The position numbers were made by a program, and so were the translations under genes. Shown piece by piece: positions 1 through 5,468 of a stretch of 5,468 nt of DNA; the stretch's first letter is position 1, and every line of letters begins with the position of its first letter. Location of the stretch: NCBI GenBank assembly GCA_003978375.1, contig QNZW01000013.1, forward strand, positions 1 through 5,468, in the 5' to 3' direction. The notes under the pieces were generated by a model, which saw nothing but the letters and a program-made list of their open reading frames with translations, had not been told where the DNA came from and ran no database searches. Source of the stretch: Sulfurovum sp. Lineage in GTDB: Bacteria; Campylobacterota; Campylobacteria; Campylobacterales; Sulfurovaceae.

Positions 1-702
1 CACAATGGTTTAGAAGCTTTTGAAAAAAGACGTACACATACATACAATCTAATTTTTATGGATATGGATTTACCTGTTATGCAAGGCAAAGAAGTCGCAC
101 AAGAGATTATGGATTTCGAAAAAGATGAGCATATGCCTCATGTTCCTATTGTTGCGTTGATAGATAACCTTCAACCATCCTCTCTGCCCCATGGTATCAA
201 TGCGTTTTTACATAAACCGATACAAGCAGACAGGTTACAAGATATTTTAAATACTTTCTTATCTGAAAAAGAACGCCTTGTGTTGGATTCTACAGTAGAA
301 AAAGCTTCTCATGTAAATTCATATCAAGAGAAAAAAACTTCTCTTTCACAGACGCAGACCACTGTTATTACACCAAAACAAGAAGAACGTGTCATCAAAA
401 AAGAGACACCTCTACCAACACCTACAAAAATTTTAGTAGCAAAAAAGTTTGCACTCGAACAAAAAATTCTTACTAAAATCTTAGACAACTTAGGCTATAC
501 CTACACCCCTGTAAATAACAAAGACGATTTACATTATGCCTTACGTTCTAACGAGTATGGTATTATCTTTACCGATAATGACTTCTTAGATAATGAACTA
601 CTTCACGCATTTAATCACTTAAGTATTATTACAGCTAGACAATCAAAAGATCAAATAAAACATAGCATAGAGACACAAAGAGCAAAGTATCAAACTATTT
701 GA
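1..702 (+). CDS. Two-component receiver protein, C-terminal part (probable hybrid histidine kinase or multi-receiver regulator), 5' partial
   Basis: The frame is open from base 1, so the gene starts upstream. The ATG at 58 is internal, because the residues before it (NGLEAFE..., YNLIFMD) are normal receiver-domain sequence. Using window residue numbers, receiver 1 shows the phospho-acceptor Asp21 in LIFMD, followed by DLPVMQG, a fourth strand VPIVAL, and Lys72 in HKPI. The usual Thr/Ser after that strand is Ile54, so signalling may be altered. Residues about 88-140 are a Lys/Glu/Thr/Gln-rich linker. From about 143 (KILVA) a second receiver-like fold begins. Its acidic pair is replaced by Lys-Lys, an Asp survives at 192 (IIFTD), and the protein stops near residue 233, before the usual last strand, Lys and helix. 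Such tandem receivers often end hybrid sensor kinases, but no kinase domain is visible here, so that is inference. The stop TGA lies inside the 3' end of lon. Confidence 0.85.
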   Translation, partial: HNGLEAFEKRRTHTYNLIFMDMDLPVMQGKEVAQEIMDFEKDEHMPHVPIVALIDNLQPSSLPHGINAFLHKPIQADRLQDILNTFLSEKERLVLDSTVEKASHVNSYQEKKTSLSQTQTTVITPKQEERVIKKETPLPTPTKILVAKKFALEQKILTKILDNLGYTYTPVNNKDDLHYALRSNEYGIIFTDNDFLDNELLHAFNHLSIITARQSKDQIKHSIETQRAKYQTI

Positions 703-3118
703 CAAATACCTCTTTTAAGACCTCATCTACATGAGAAACACCTATAATTTCTAGGTTGTTTTTCACTTCATTAGGAATCTCTTCTAAATCACGTTCATAA
801 TTCTTCATAGGAATTAATGCTTTTTTAACCCCTGCTTTATAGGCTGCAATAAGTTTTTCTTTTAGCCCACCTATAGGAAGTACTTCTCCTGTCAAGGTCA
901 CTTCCCCTGTCATAGCTACTTGATTGTTTATTTTTTTATCAGAGAGTATAGACGCTATGGCTGAAACCATTGCTATACCTGCACTCGGACCATCTTTAGG
1001 TGTTGCCCCTTCTGGTACATGAATATGCAAATCAAAACGTTTGTAGACTTCACTGGCATCTACGTGTATGCGCTCTTCTTTCTCTTTGCTCGTATGAGGA
1101 ATAAGAGAAGAGGAAATTTTCAAACGTCCTTGATCGATCAATATTTTTACCACTGAGTGTGCGATACGCACAGACTCTTTCATCACATCACCTAGACTTC
1201 CTGTAAGTTGTAATCCACCTTTTCCTTTGATCTTAATCGCTTCAATGGTCAATACATCACCTCCTACAGCTGTCCAGGCAAGTCCATTGACCACACCTAC
1301 TTGAGGTTGGGTGTGTACCGTAGAAATTTCAAAGACCTTCTTGTCTGCAAATGCCTCTATATTTTTTTTATTAATTGTAATCTTTTCTTTCTTCTTATTT
1401 TCTAAAAGAATACGTGCACTTTTACGCATAAGCCCTGCTATTTTGCGACGTAAATTTCTTACACCTGCCTCTCTTGTATATTCATCTATGAGCAATTTTA
1501 ATGCTTTATTTGAGATGGAAAATTCTCTGGCCTTTAATGCATGTTTTTTAAGCTCTTGAGGGATAAGATATCGCTTGGCTATCTCAAATTTTTCTTTAGG
1601 TGTATAGGAGTTAAGTCCTATAAATTCCATCCTGTCACGTAGTGGTGCAGGTATACGTCCTACATCATTTGCTGTAGCGATAAAGATAGCTTTACTGAGG
1701 TCTATATTGAAGTTAAGATAATAGTCTCTATATTTACTATTTTGTTCAGGATCAAGTATCTCTAAGAGTGCAGCTGTAGGATCACCTCTCATGCTACGAC
1801 CTACTTTGTCTATCTCATCTAGTACAATCACAGGATCCATACTCTTTGCTTCGATAAGCCCTTGAACCAAACGCCCTGGCATGGCACCCACATAGGTACG
1901 TCTATGTCCTCGAAGTTCATTGACATCTTCAAGTCCACCTAATGCCATTCGCACAAGTGGTCTACCAAGCGCCGTAGCTATAGAGTTTGCTAGTGACGTT
2001 TTACCTACACCGGGAGGTCCTGCAAAACACAAAATCACCCCATTGGTCTCTTTTTGTTTAATGCCTCTAAGCTCTGCTAATTCTCGCACTGAAAAAAACT
2101 CGACAATACGTTCTTTTGGTTTTTCTAAGGAGTAATGATCTTTATCAAGTTCATTTGCTACTTTGTCTACACTTAAATTCTGTTTTGTCATTTTTCCAAA
2201 AGGAAGTTCAAGTACCCACTCTAAATAACTTTGCAAAACATTGGCATCTGCACTCTCAGGGTGCATACGTGCAAAACGATCAAGTTGTTTGCTTATCTCC
2301 TTAAAGGCATCTTCTTGCATATGTGGCTTAAGGGCTGCAATTTTTTCTCTAAAATTGGCTATTTCTTCTTCTCTTTGGGTGTCCATCCCAAGCTCTTGTT
2401 GTATCTCTTTTAGTTGCTCTTTTAAAAAATACTCTTTATTGGTTTGTTCTATTTTGCTATGGACTTTTGTGCGTATTTCACGTTGTATTTTTAATGCTTC
2501 TATCTCTGAAGTAATGACATCAATTAATGCCAATATTCTTTTTTCTATATTTGGTTCTATATACAGTTTATATGCCGTTTTTTTATCAAGTTTCAACATA
2601 GAAGAGACAAGATCAGCAATACGCTGTGGCTCATCATTTTCTTCTATCGTACGTACTAAATCAGCAGGAAAAGAAGCACTATTCACAGAAGAGAGATTTT
2701 TTACTTTATCTCGCAAAATATCCATAAGAGCATCTGTTTTAAGTTTATTAAAGTGATCTAATTTAACAATATCGACCATTGCACGGTTCACATCACCTTC
2801 TACTTGTTTGACTATCTTAGCACGAGAAAGTCCTTGAAAAAGTATCTTCACACGTCCATCTGGTATATGTACCTTACGCATAATAGAACCCACAACACCT
2901 ACTGGATACATTGCATCAAAATCTCTTAGTCCTTCTTTGCCCTCTCTAGAGGAAGTGACAAAAAGCAAAGAGTTCTTTTCCATGGCTTCTGTGGCCGCAT
3001 CTATATCTTCTTGGTGGGTTAAAAAAATAGGGCTTATCATAAAAGGATACAAAAAAAGTTCATCTTCTACGACAATGGGTAAAGTAGTGGGAAATGCATC
3101 ATAATCACTAAGTTGCAT
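695..3118 (-). CDS. lon: ATP-dependent Lon protease (LonA type)
   Basis: This is a cytoplasmic AAA+ serine protease that unfolds and degrades misfolded and short-lived regulatory proteins. The 807 residues are full length for the family (E. coli Lon has 784). Order: N-terminal substrate-binding domain about 12-205; helical/coiled region about 206-300; AAA+ module with Walker A GPPGVGKT at 367-374, Walker B VIVLDEID at 430-437, sensor-1 Asn484 (ATAND), Arg finger Arg496 and sensor-2 Arg554 (GVRNLRR); then the protease domain. Catalytic Ser712 lies in PKDGPSAG and catalytic Lys755 in GGLKEK; the 43-residue spacing equals that of E. coli Ser679/Lys722. The ATG at 3118 has an AAAGGA ribosome site 8 nt upstream (3127-3132). 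The gene lies 88 bp downstream of bamD on the same strand and overlaps the left-hand receiver gene tail to tail by 8 bp. No frameshift or missing key residue is seen. Lon is often heat-shock controlled, but I see no clear CIRCE or HspR-type operator upstream. Confidence 0.98.
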   Translation of the reverse strand: MQLSDYDAFPTTLPIVVEDELFLYPFMISPIFLTHQEDIDAATEAMEKNSLLFVTSSREGKEGLRDFDAMYPVGVVGSIMRKVHIPDGRVKILFQGLSRAKIVKQVEGDVNRAMVDIVKLDHFNKLKTDALMDILRDKVKNLSSVNSASFPADLVRTIEENDEPQRIADLVSSMLKLDKKTAYKLYIEPNIEKRILALIDVITSEIEALKIQREIRTKVHSKIEQTNKEYFLKEQLKEIQQELGMDTQREEEIANFREKIAALKPHMQEDAFKEISKQLDRFARMHPESADANVLQSYLEWVLELPFGKMTKQNLSVDKVANELDKDHYSLEKPKERIVEFFSVRELAELRGIKQKETNGVILCFAGPPGVGKTSLANSIATALGRPLVRMALGGLEDVNELRGHRRTYVGAMPGRLVQGLIEAKSMDPVIVLDEIDKVGRSMRGDPTAALLEILDPEQNSKYRDYYLNFNIDLSKAIFIATANDVGRIPAPLRDRMEFIGLNSYTPKEKFEIAKRYLIPQELKKHALKAREFSISNKALKLLIDEYTREAGVRNLRRKIAGLMRKSARILLENKKKEKITINKKNIEAFADKKVFEISTVHTQPQVGVVNGLAWTAVGGDVLTIEAIKIKGKGGLQLTGSLGDVMKESVRIAHSVVKILIDQGRLKISSSLIPHTSKEKEERIHVDASEVYKRFDLHIHVPEGATPKDGPSAGIAMVSAIASILSDKKINNQVAMTGEVTLTGEVLPIGGLKEKLIAAYKAGVKKALIPMKNYERDLEEIPNEVKNNLEIIGVSHVDEVLKEVFVK

Positions 3119-3206
3119 AGGTTTATTCCTTTAAGTATTTATGTATATGAGAGTAAAAGCAAAAAAAATTTGCTTTTAAAATTGGTGGTATTTTAGCAAT
3201 ATAAGG
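3119..3206 (-). promoter_or_regulatory. bamD-lon intergenic region, candidate lon promoter
   Basis: Read towards lon, an extended -10-like element TGCTAAAAT (3190-3198) lies just after the bamD stop. A second, weaker candidate, TATACA preceded by T-rich DNA, lies about 25 nt upstream of the lon ATG. Neither has a convincing -35 box, which is common for Campylobacterota sigma-70 promoters with T-rich upstream DNA. lon may be read both from the bamD transcript and from its own promoter. Assignment is by eye only. Confidence 0.3.
3154..3178. repeat. AT-rich inverted repeat (hairpin) between bamD and lon
   Basis: The arms TAAAAGCAAA and TTTGCTTTTA (10 bp, perfect) flank a 5-nt A-loop on the + strand. 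Only two G-C pairs are present, so the stem is weak. No clean U-tract follows it in the lon direction. It could be a leaky attenuator between bamD and lon, a stabilising 3' end for the bamD transcript, or chance in AT-rich DNA. Confidence 0.45.
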
Positions 3207-3860
3207 TTAATCAAATATTTTACCAACTATCCCTTTTTTCGGTGCAGTAATATCAGTGATTTCAACCACTGAACCAACATTTTTAGCTCTATATATCTTC
3301 GCGGCTTTTGGCTTACCTGTACGGTCATAAAGTGCTGCAATATTTTCATTCAACAAATAAAGACTCATATGCAAACGCACAAGCATTGTATTGACTAACG
3401 GTGCATACTCAGATCCAGGATATCTATAAATGTAAGTTTTTGCACTTTGAATACTTTCCAAAATGAGCTTTTGGTCTTTATATACCTCTTTGATACCAAG
3501 GAAATCTGCTTTAAGTTTCATAAAATCAATGTATTCACGATTATCACTTTCACCATAGCGTTTATTGTACTCATCAAAATAATAATTTGCCAATAAATAA
3601 CTCTCATCGCTCATATGTGCATACCCAAGATTCAAAATCGCTGTTGGCATCAATGGAGAGCGTATATGTTCACTTTTTAATGACACATAATAGGCATCTG
3701 CCTTGTCCATATTGTCATCACTAATCGAAGCACCTATCTTCTTGTACCAATACAATGCAGGTTTATTAAACTCTGCTACTTCGTCTGTATTATTGTTATT
3801 TGTACATCCTACAAAAGCAAATACTGCGCTCCATAAAACAATTCTTTTCAAATTTAACAT
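3207..3860 (-). CDS. bamD: BamD-like outer-membrane assembly lipoprotein (YfiO/ComL family)
   Basis: This is the probable lipoprotein partner of BamA in the beta-barrel assembly machinery, anchored to the inner leaflet of the outer membrane and built of TPR-like helical repeats. The 217 residues begin with a short charged/hydrophobic signal and a lipobox (FVGC) whose lipidated Cys is residue 19, followed by an Asn-rich spacer (TNNNNTDE). Helical repeat segments follow: KPALYWYKKI (33-42), MDKADAYY (51-58), the SPLMPTA (68-74) stretch, SYLLANYYFDEY (87-98), and IYRYPGSEYAPLV (144-156). This wording matches Campylobacterota BamD proteins as I remember them. It is a little shorter than the E. 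coli protein (about 245 residues). The ATG at 3860 has an AGAGG ribosome site 6 nt upstream (3867-3871). It lies upstream of lon on the same strand and is divergent from the pseudopilin cluster. Assignment to the BamD family is firm; direct proof of BamD function is not available from sequence. Confidence 0.88.
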   Translation of the reverse strand: MLNLKRIVLWSAVFAFVGCTNNNNTDEVAEFNKPALYWYKKIGASISDDNMDKADAYYVSLKSEHIRSPLMPTAILNLGYAHMSDESYLLANYYFDEYNKRYGESDNREYIDFMKLKADFLGIKEVYKDQKLILESIQSAKTYIYRYPGSEYAPLVNTMLVRLHMSLYLLNENIAALYDRTGKPKAAKIYRAKNVGSVVEITDITAPKKGIVGKIFD

Positions 3861-3981
3861 ACTTAACCTCTATATTTCAATCTATTATCCTTATCATATC
3901 TCAATGTATGTAAAAAACATATTAGCTTTAGAAAATTTAGTATAATTATAGTAATATTGGTTTTTTAGGGAGGGGAATTTT
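3861..3981. promoter_or_regulatory. Divergent promoter region between bamD and the pseudopilin cluster
   Basis: This 121-bp AT-rich gap must hold the start signals for both directions. Rightward there is a perfect TATAAT (3941-3946), about 36 nt before the ATG at 3982, preceded by T/A-rich DNA without a consensus -35 box. Leftward, the same TATAATTATA block reads TATAAT on the other strand (3950 to 3945). A nearer candidate GATAAT (3889 to 3884) has a TTTACA 19 nt upstream. Which leftward element is used cannot be decided by eye. Confidence 0.6.
3969..3973 (+). promoter_or_regulatory. Strong ribosome binding site of first pseudopilin gene
   Basis: GGAGG sits in an AGGGAGGGG purine run, 8 nt before the ATG at 3982. 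It decides that start over the internal ATG at 3997, which has no such site. It is the strongest Shine-Dalgarno in the window, in keeping with being the lead gene of a translationally coupled cluster. Confidence 0.75.
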
Positions 3982-4401
3982 ATGTATGATGTACTTATGC
4001 GTCCTGCTGTTGCAATGATTGAGCTTATTGTTGCACTTGTTGTGATGGGGATTATTGTCTTATCTGTGCCTATGATTTTACAACAAAGCACACAAAGTGC
4101 TTTTGCATTTGTGGCACAAGGAGAGGTCAATCGTGCCTCATTTTTTATGCAACACCTTCTACATAAACCATGGGAAATGCTACACACCATAAACAAAAGT
4201 GATCTGCTTAAGGCACAAGTAAGCTACGCTCGTGTTCAAACATTTCAAGGTAAACATATCTTTTATACACCTACCTTTTCACACTTACCTACACACATCA
4301 AAAATATCGTCGTAACGCATACCGACAAAACAAGTCAGCAAAAAGTTATTTTACAAGCATTTAAATGCTTGACTACTGCTATACCACTTACAACACACTA
4401 A
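3982..4401 (+). CDS. Prepilin-type minor pseudopilin, GspI/PilV-like
   Basis: This 139-residue protein has a class III (prepilin peptidase) leader. After MYDVLMRPA comes VAMIELIVALVVMGI, with Glu14 at the +5 position relative to the predicted cut between Ala9 and Val10. The residue before the cut is Ala rather than the usual Gly, which other Campylobacterota prepilins also show. The hydrophobic helix spans about 10-33 and would hold the protein in the inner membrane before assembly. The amphipathic extension (about 34-60) leads to a PWE motif (63-65) and a small beta-rich C-terminal domain with one Cys (129). Size and position ahead of a GspJ-like gene suggest GspI/PilV, but globular domains of minor pseudopilins diverge quickly, so the exact class is inference. 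It is the first gene of the cluster, and its stop codon overlaps the next start (TAATG). Confidence 0.8.
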   Translation: MYDVLMRPAVAMIELIVALVVMGIIVLSVPMILQQSTQSAFAFVAQGEVNRASFFMQHLLHKPWEMLHTINKSDLLKAQVSYARVQTFQGKHIFYTPTFSHLPTHIKNIVVTHTDKTSQQKVILQAFKCLTTAIPLTTH

Positions 4402-4403
4402 TG
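4399..4403 (+). promoter_or_regulatory. TAATG stop/start overlap (translational coupling)
   Basis: The TAA stop of the first pseudopilin shares its last A with the ATG of the second. No Shine-Dalgarno is visible in the 20 nt before this ATG, so the downstream gene probably depends on ribosomes finishing the upstream one. This would tie the amounts of the two subunits together. Confidence 0.65.
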
Positions 4404-5168
4404 CCAAGATTTAAAGCTGCTTTTTCTCTGCTTGAACTGCTACTTGTGATGGTGATTTTGGGCATTATGACATCTTTTAGTGCAGAGATGATTGCTAATA
4501 TTTATGGTAACTATATTCTACAACGTACTCAACATCGTGCTTCGATTATCGCCCAAATGGTATCCATGCAGATAGAAAATCGTTTGCAGTATGCTATTGC
4601 CTCTACCATTCACATAACACCCAACAAACTACAATGGGTAGGGGCTGATATGGATGGTTTTGAGAGTATCACATCACAAAATGACTTAAGGGGTGGATGG
4701 AGTGGCGTTTGTGATGTCAATCGCTCTCATGGCACTACAGTTTTTACCCCTGCTTCTAACCTTCATCTTGCCAATAGCATTATTCAAAACCTCTCTATGC
4801 ATAAAAAAAGTATCTTGGATGCGTATATTTATTTTGCAACAGATAACAAGGGCTATAGTATTCAAGCGTTTACCAAAAAATATATCACTCTATCCCAAGT
4901 ACCTCGTATTTTTGTGGAACATTATACTTTAGCTTGGAGCGCCTATGCAGTAGTGCTGGAGGAGAATAATCTTTATTTGTATTATCATTTTACCCCTCTT
5001 GCTTTAAGCTCTTTAGATAAAACTTCTAAATCTCTTTTGGCAAAGAATGTCAAACAATTTACGATTACACATGATACAAATCATACCTCTTTTACCCTTT
5101 GCATACAAGAGAACAAAGAGACAAAATTTGCAGTCACTTCCTGCCAAAAAAAGGTGGTATTTCATTGA
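4401..5168 (+). CDS. Prepilin-type minor pseudopilin, GspJ/PilW-like
   Basis: This 255-residue protein starts with a short basic leader MPRFKAA and the pilin helix FSLLELLLVMVILGI. The predicted cut is between Ala7 and Phe8, placing Glu12 at +5. The helix runs to about residue 30, then a long amphipathic stretch (about 31-65), then a larger mixed globular domain with Trp79, GGWSGVCD (98-105) and Cys at 104, 234 and 248. The last two could form a C-terminal disulfide loop. Its larger size relative to the upstream protein fits GspJ/PilW. I chose the ATG at 4401 over the in-frame ATG at 4365. The longer form would add an atypical 12-residue extension (MLDYCYTTYNTL) before the basic leader, overlap the upstream gene by 37 nt, and has no ribosome site. 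The exact secretion, pilus or competence system cannot be named from this gene alone. Confidence 0.8.
   Translation: MPRFKAAFSLLELLLVMVILGIMTSFSAEMIANIYGNYILQRTQHRASIIAQMVSMQIENRLQYAIASTIHITPNKLQWVGADMDGFESITSQNDLRGGWSGVCDVNRSHGTTVFTPASNLHLANSIIQNLSMHKKSILDAYIYFATDNKGYSIQAFTKKYITLSQVPRIFVEHYTLAWSAYAVVLEENNLYLYYHFTPLALSSLDKTSKSLLAKNVKQFTITHDTNHTSFTLCIQENKETKFAVTSCQKKVVFH
5151..5157 (+). promoter_or_regulatory. Ribosome binding site supporting a TTG start
   Basis: AAGGTGG differs from the ideal AAGGAGG by one base and lies 7 nt before the TTG at 5165, inside the last codons of the preceding gene. It is the main reason for choosing this non-ATG start. The next in-frame ATGs (5210 and 5216) fall inside the hydrophobic helix and would remove the leader. 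Confidence 0.7.
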
Positions 5169-5468
5169 AAAAATATCCATACTCTAATGCATTTTCACTT
5201 CTTTCAACGATGATTATGCTTATACTTCTTTCTAGTATGGCACTGCTTACATTGAGTCTTTCGAGCAAAGTCACAAGCGAGACCGCCTCTCAATACAAAA
5301 AAGAACAAGCTGCCTTGTGGGCACAAAGCTATACTTCATATGCTGTCATGGCATTGACTGAGCACAATCAAACAAAAAAAAGCTGTATCGATACACTAAG
5401 TGCTGTTATAGGAAAATCAACGCCTCTTCAAAGATATGATGTCTATGTCCATATCTCTTATATAGGTG
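5165..5468 (+). CDS. Third pseudopilin-like protein, GspK/PilX-like, 3' partial
   Basis: The frame opens at TTG (5165-5167), overlapping the TGA of the preceding gene (ATTGA), and stays open to the window edge for 101 codons. The N-terminus reads MKKYPYSNA then FSLLSTMIMLILLSSMALLTL: a basic/polar leader, Ala9 before Phe10 at the expected cleavage point, and a roughly 20-residue hydrophobic helix. The +5 residue is Ser14, not Glu. Loss of Glu5 is known for GspK (XcpX), the subunit placed at the extreme tip of the type II pseudopilus, and PilX/GspK-type leaders are similarly loose. A soluble region follows the helix from about residue 33, with Trp56 and Cys77 visible. The third place after I- and J-like genes supports a GspK/PilX role. 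The C-terminal domain that would settle it is outside the window. A simple membrane-anchored protein is the alternative. Confidence 0.7.
   Translation, partial: MKKYPYSNAFSLLSTMIMLILLSSMALLTLSLSSKVTSETASQYKKEQAALWAQSYTSYAVMALTEHNQTKKSCIDTLSAVIGKSTPLQRYDVYVHISYIG

Noticed and set aside
690..702. TCAAA-CTA-TTTGA inverted repeat as a bidirectional terminator
   Set aside because: The 5-bp AT-rich stem with a 3-nt loop and no T-tract is too weak to call a terminator.
1362..1369. Run of eight T (A8 in the lon sense strand) as a possible phase-variation tract
   Set aside because: It encodes Lys-Lys-Asn in a variable linker, the frame is intact, and runs of this length are expected in such AT-rich DNA.
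1311..2756. Several + strand open frames inside lon, the longest 2241-2756 (171 codons)
   Set aside because: They lie antisense to a fully conserved Lon protease, have Ser/Leu/Cys-rich composition typical of reverse-strand shadows, and lack ribosome sites or recognisable domains.
3703..3945. Plus-strand 80-codon frame opposite the bamD 5' end
   Set aside because: It is antisense to the signal peptide and lipobox of bamD, without a ribosome site or domain.
3894..4196. Minus-strand 100-codon frame opposite the first pseudopilin gene
   Set aside because: Its Cys/Thr/Ile-rich sequence is a mirror of the pilin helix codons, and it crosses the divergent promoter region; no motif supports it.
4365..4400. 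Longer N-terminus for the second pseudopilin starting at ATG 4365
   Set aside because: It would place 12 non-basic residues before the leader and overlap the upstream gene by 37 nt with no ribosome site; the TAATG start at 4401 gives a typical leader.
4693..4932. Plus-strand 79-codon frame inside the second pseudopilin gene
   Set aside because: It is an out-of-frame shadow of a gene with a clear prepilin leader and coupled start; no ribosome site or motif.

Overview
The window looks like AT-rich chromosomal DNA from the Campylobacterota (Epsilonproteobacteria), plausibly a Sulfurovum- or Sulfurimonas-like organism. The placement rests on the wording of the BamD-like lipoprotein (YWYKKI, SLKSEHIRSPLMPTA, YYFDEY), on prepilin-type leaders with Ala instead of Gly before the cleavage site, and on gene order. 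No database search was possible, so genus level is a guess.

Layout, left to right. Positions 1-702 (+) hold the 3' end of a two-component protein: most of a receiver domain with its phospho-acceptor Asp, a charged linker, and a degenerate, C-terminally shortened second receiver-like domain. It converges on lon (695-3118, -) and the two coding regions overlap tail to tail by 8 bp with no clear terminator. lon encodes a complete 807-residue ATP-dependent Lon protease with intact ATPase and Ser-Lys protease signatures. Upstream of lon, after an 88-bp gap with an AT-rich hairpin and possible promoter elements, lies a bamD-like gene (3207-3860, -) for a small outer-membrane lipoprotein.

A 121-bp divergent region (3861-3981) separates bamD from a rightward cluster of three pseudopilin-like genes: 3982-4401, 4401-5168 and 5165 to beyond the window edge. 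They are packed by stop/start overlaps (TAATG, then ATTGA with a TTG start). Each begins with a prepilin-type leader and hydrophobic helix. In order and character they resemble the minor pseudopilins GspI, GspJ and GspK (or PilV/W/X), and the third lacks the conserved Glu at +5, as GspK proteins do. The third gene starts at TTG and runs off the window, so a plain ATG-based gene call would miss it.

Functionally, bamD (outer-membrane protein assembly) and lon (protein quality control) form a leftward envelope/proteostasis pair. The rightward genes probably build the tip of a type II secretion, type IV pilus or DNA-uptake pseudopilus. From memory, Campylobacter jejuni keeps a transformation pseudopilin gene (ctsT) a few genes from its bamD-lon pair, which would make the neighbourhood an old one. 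I see no mobile element, CRISPR array, tRNA or rRNA. The most interesting points are the compact I-J-K-like pseudopilin cluster, the pseudo-receiver at the left end, and a perfectly palindromic -10 element between the divergent operons.
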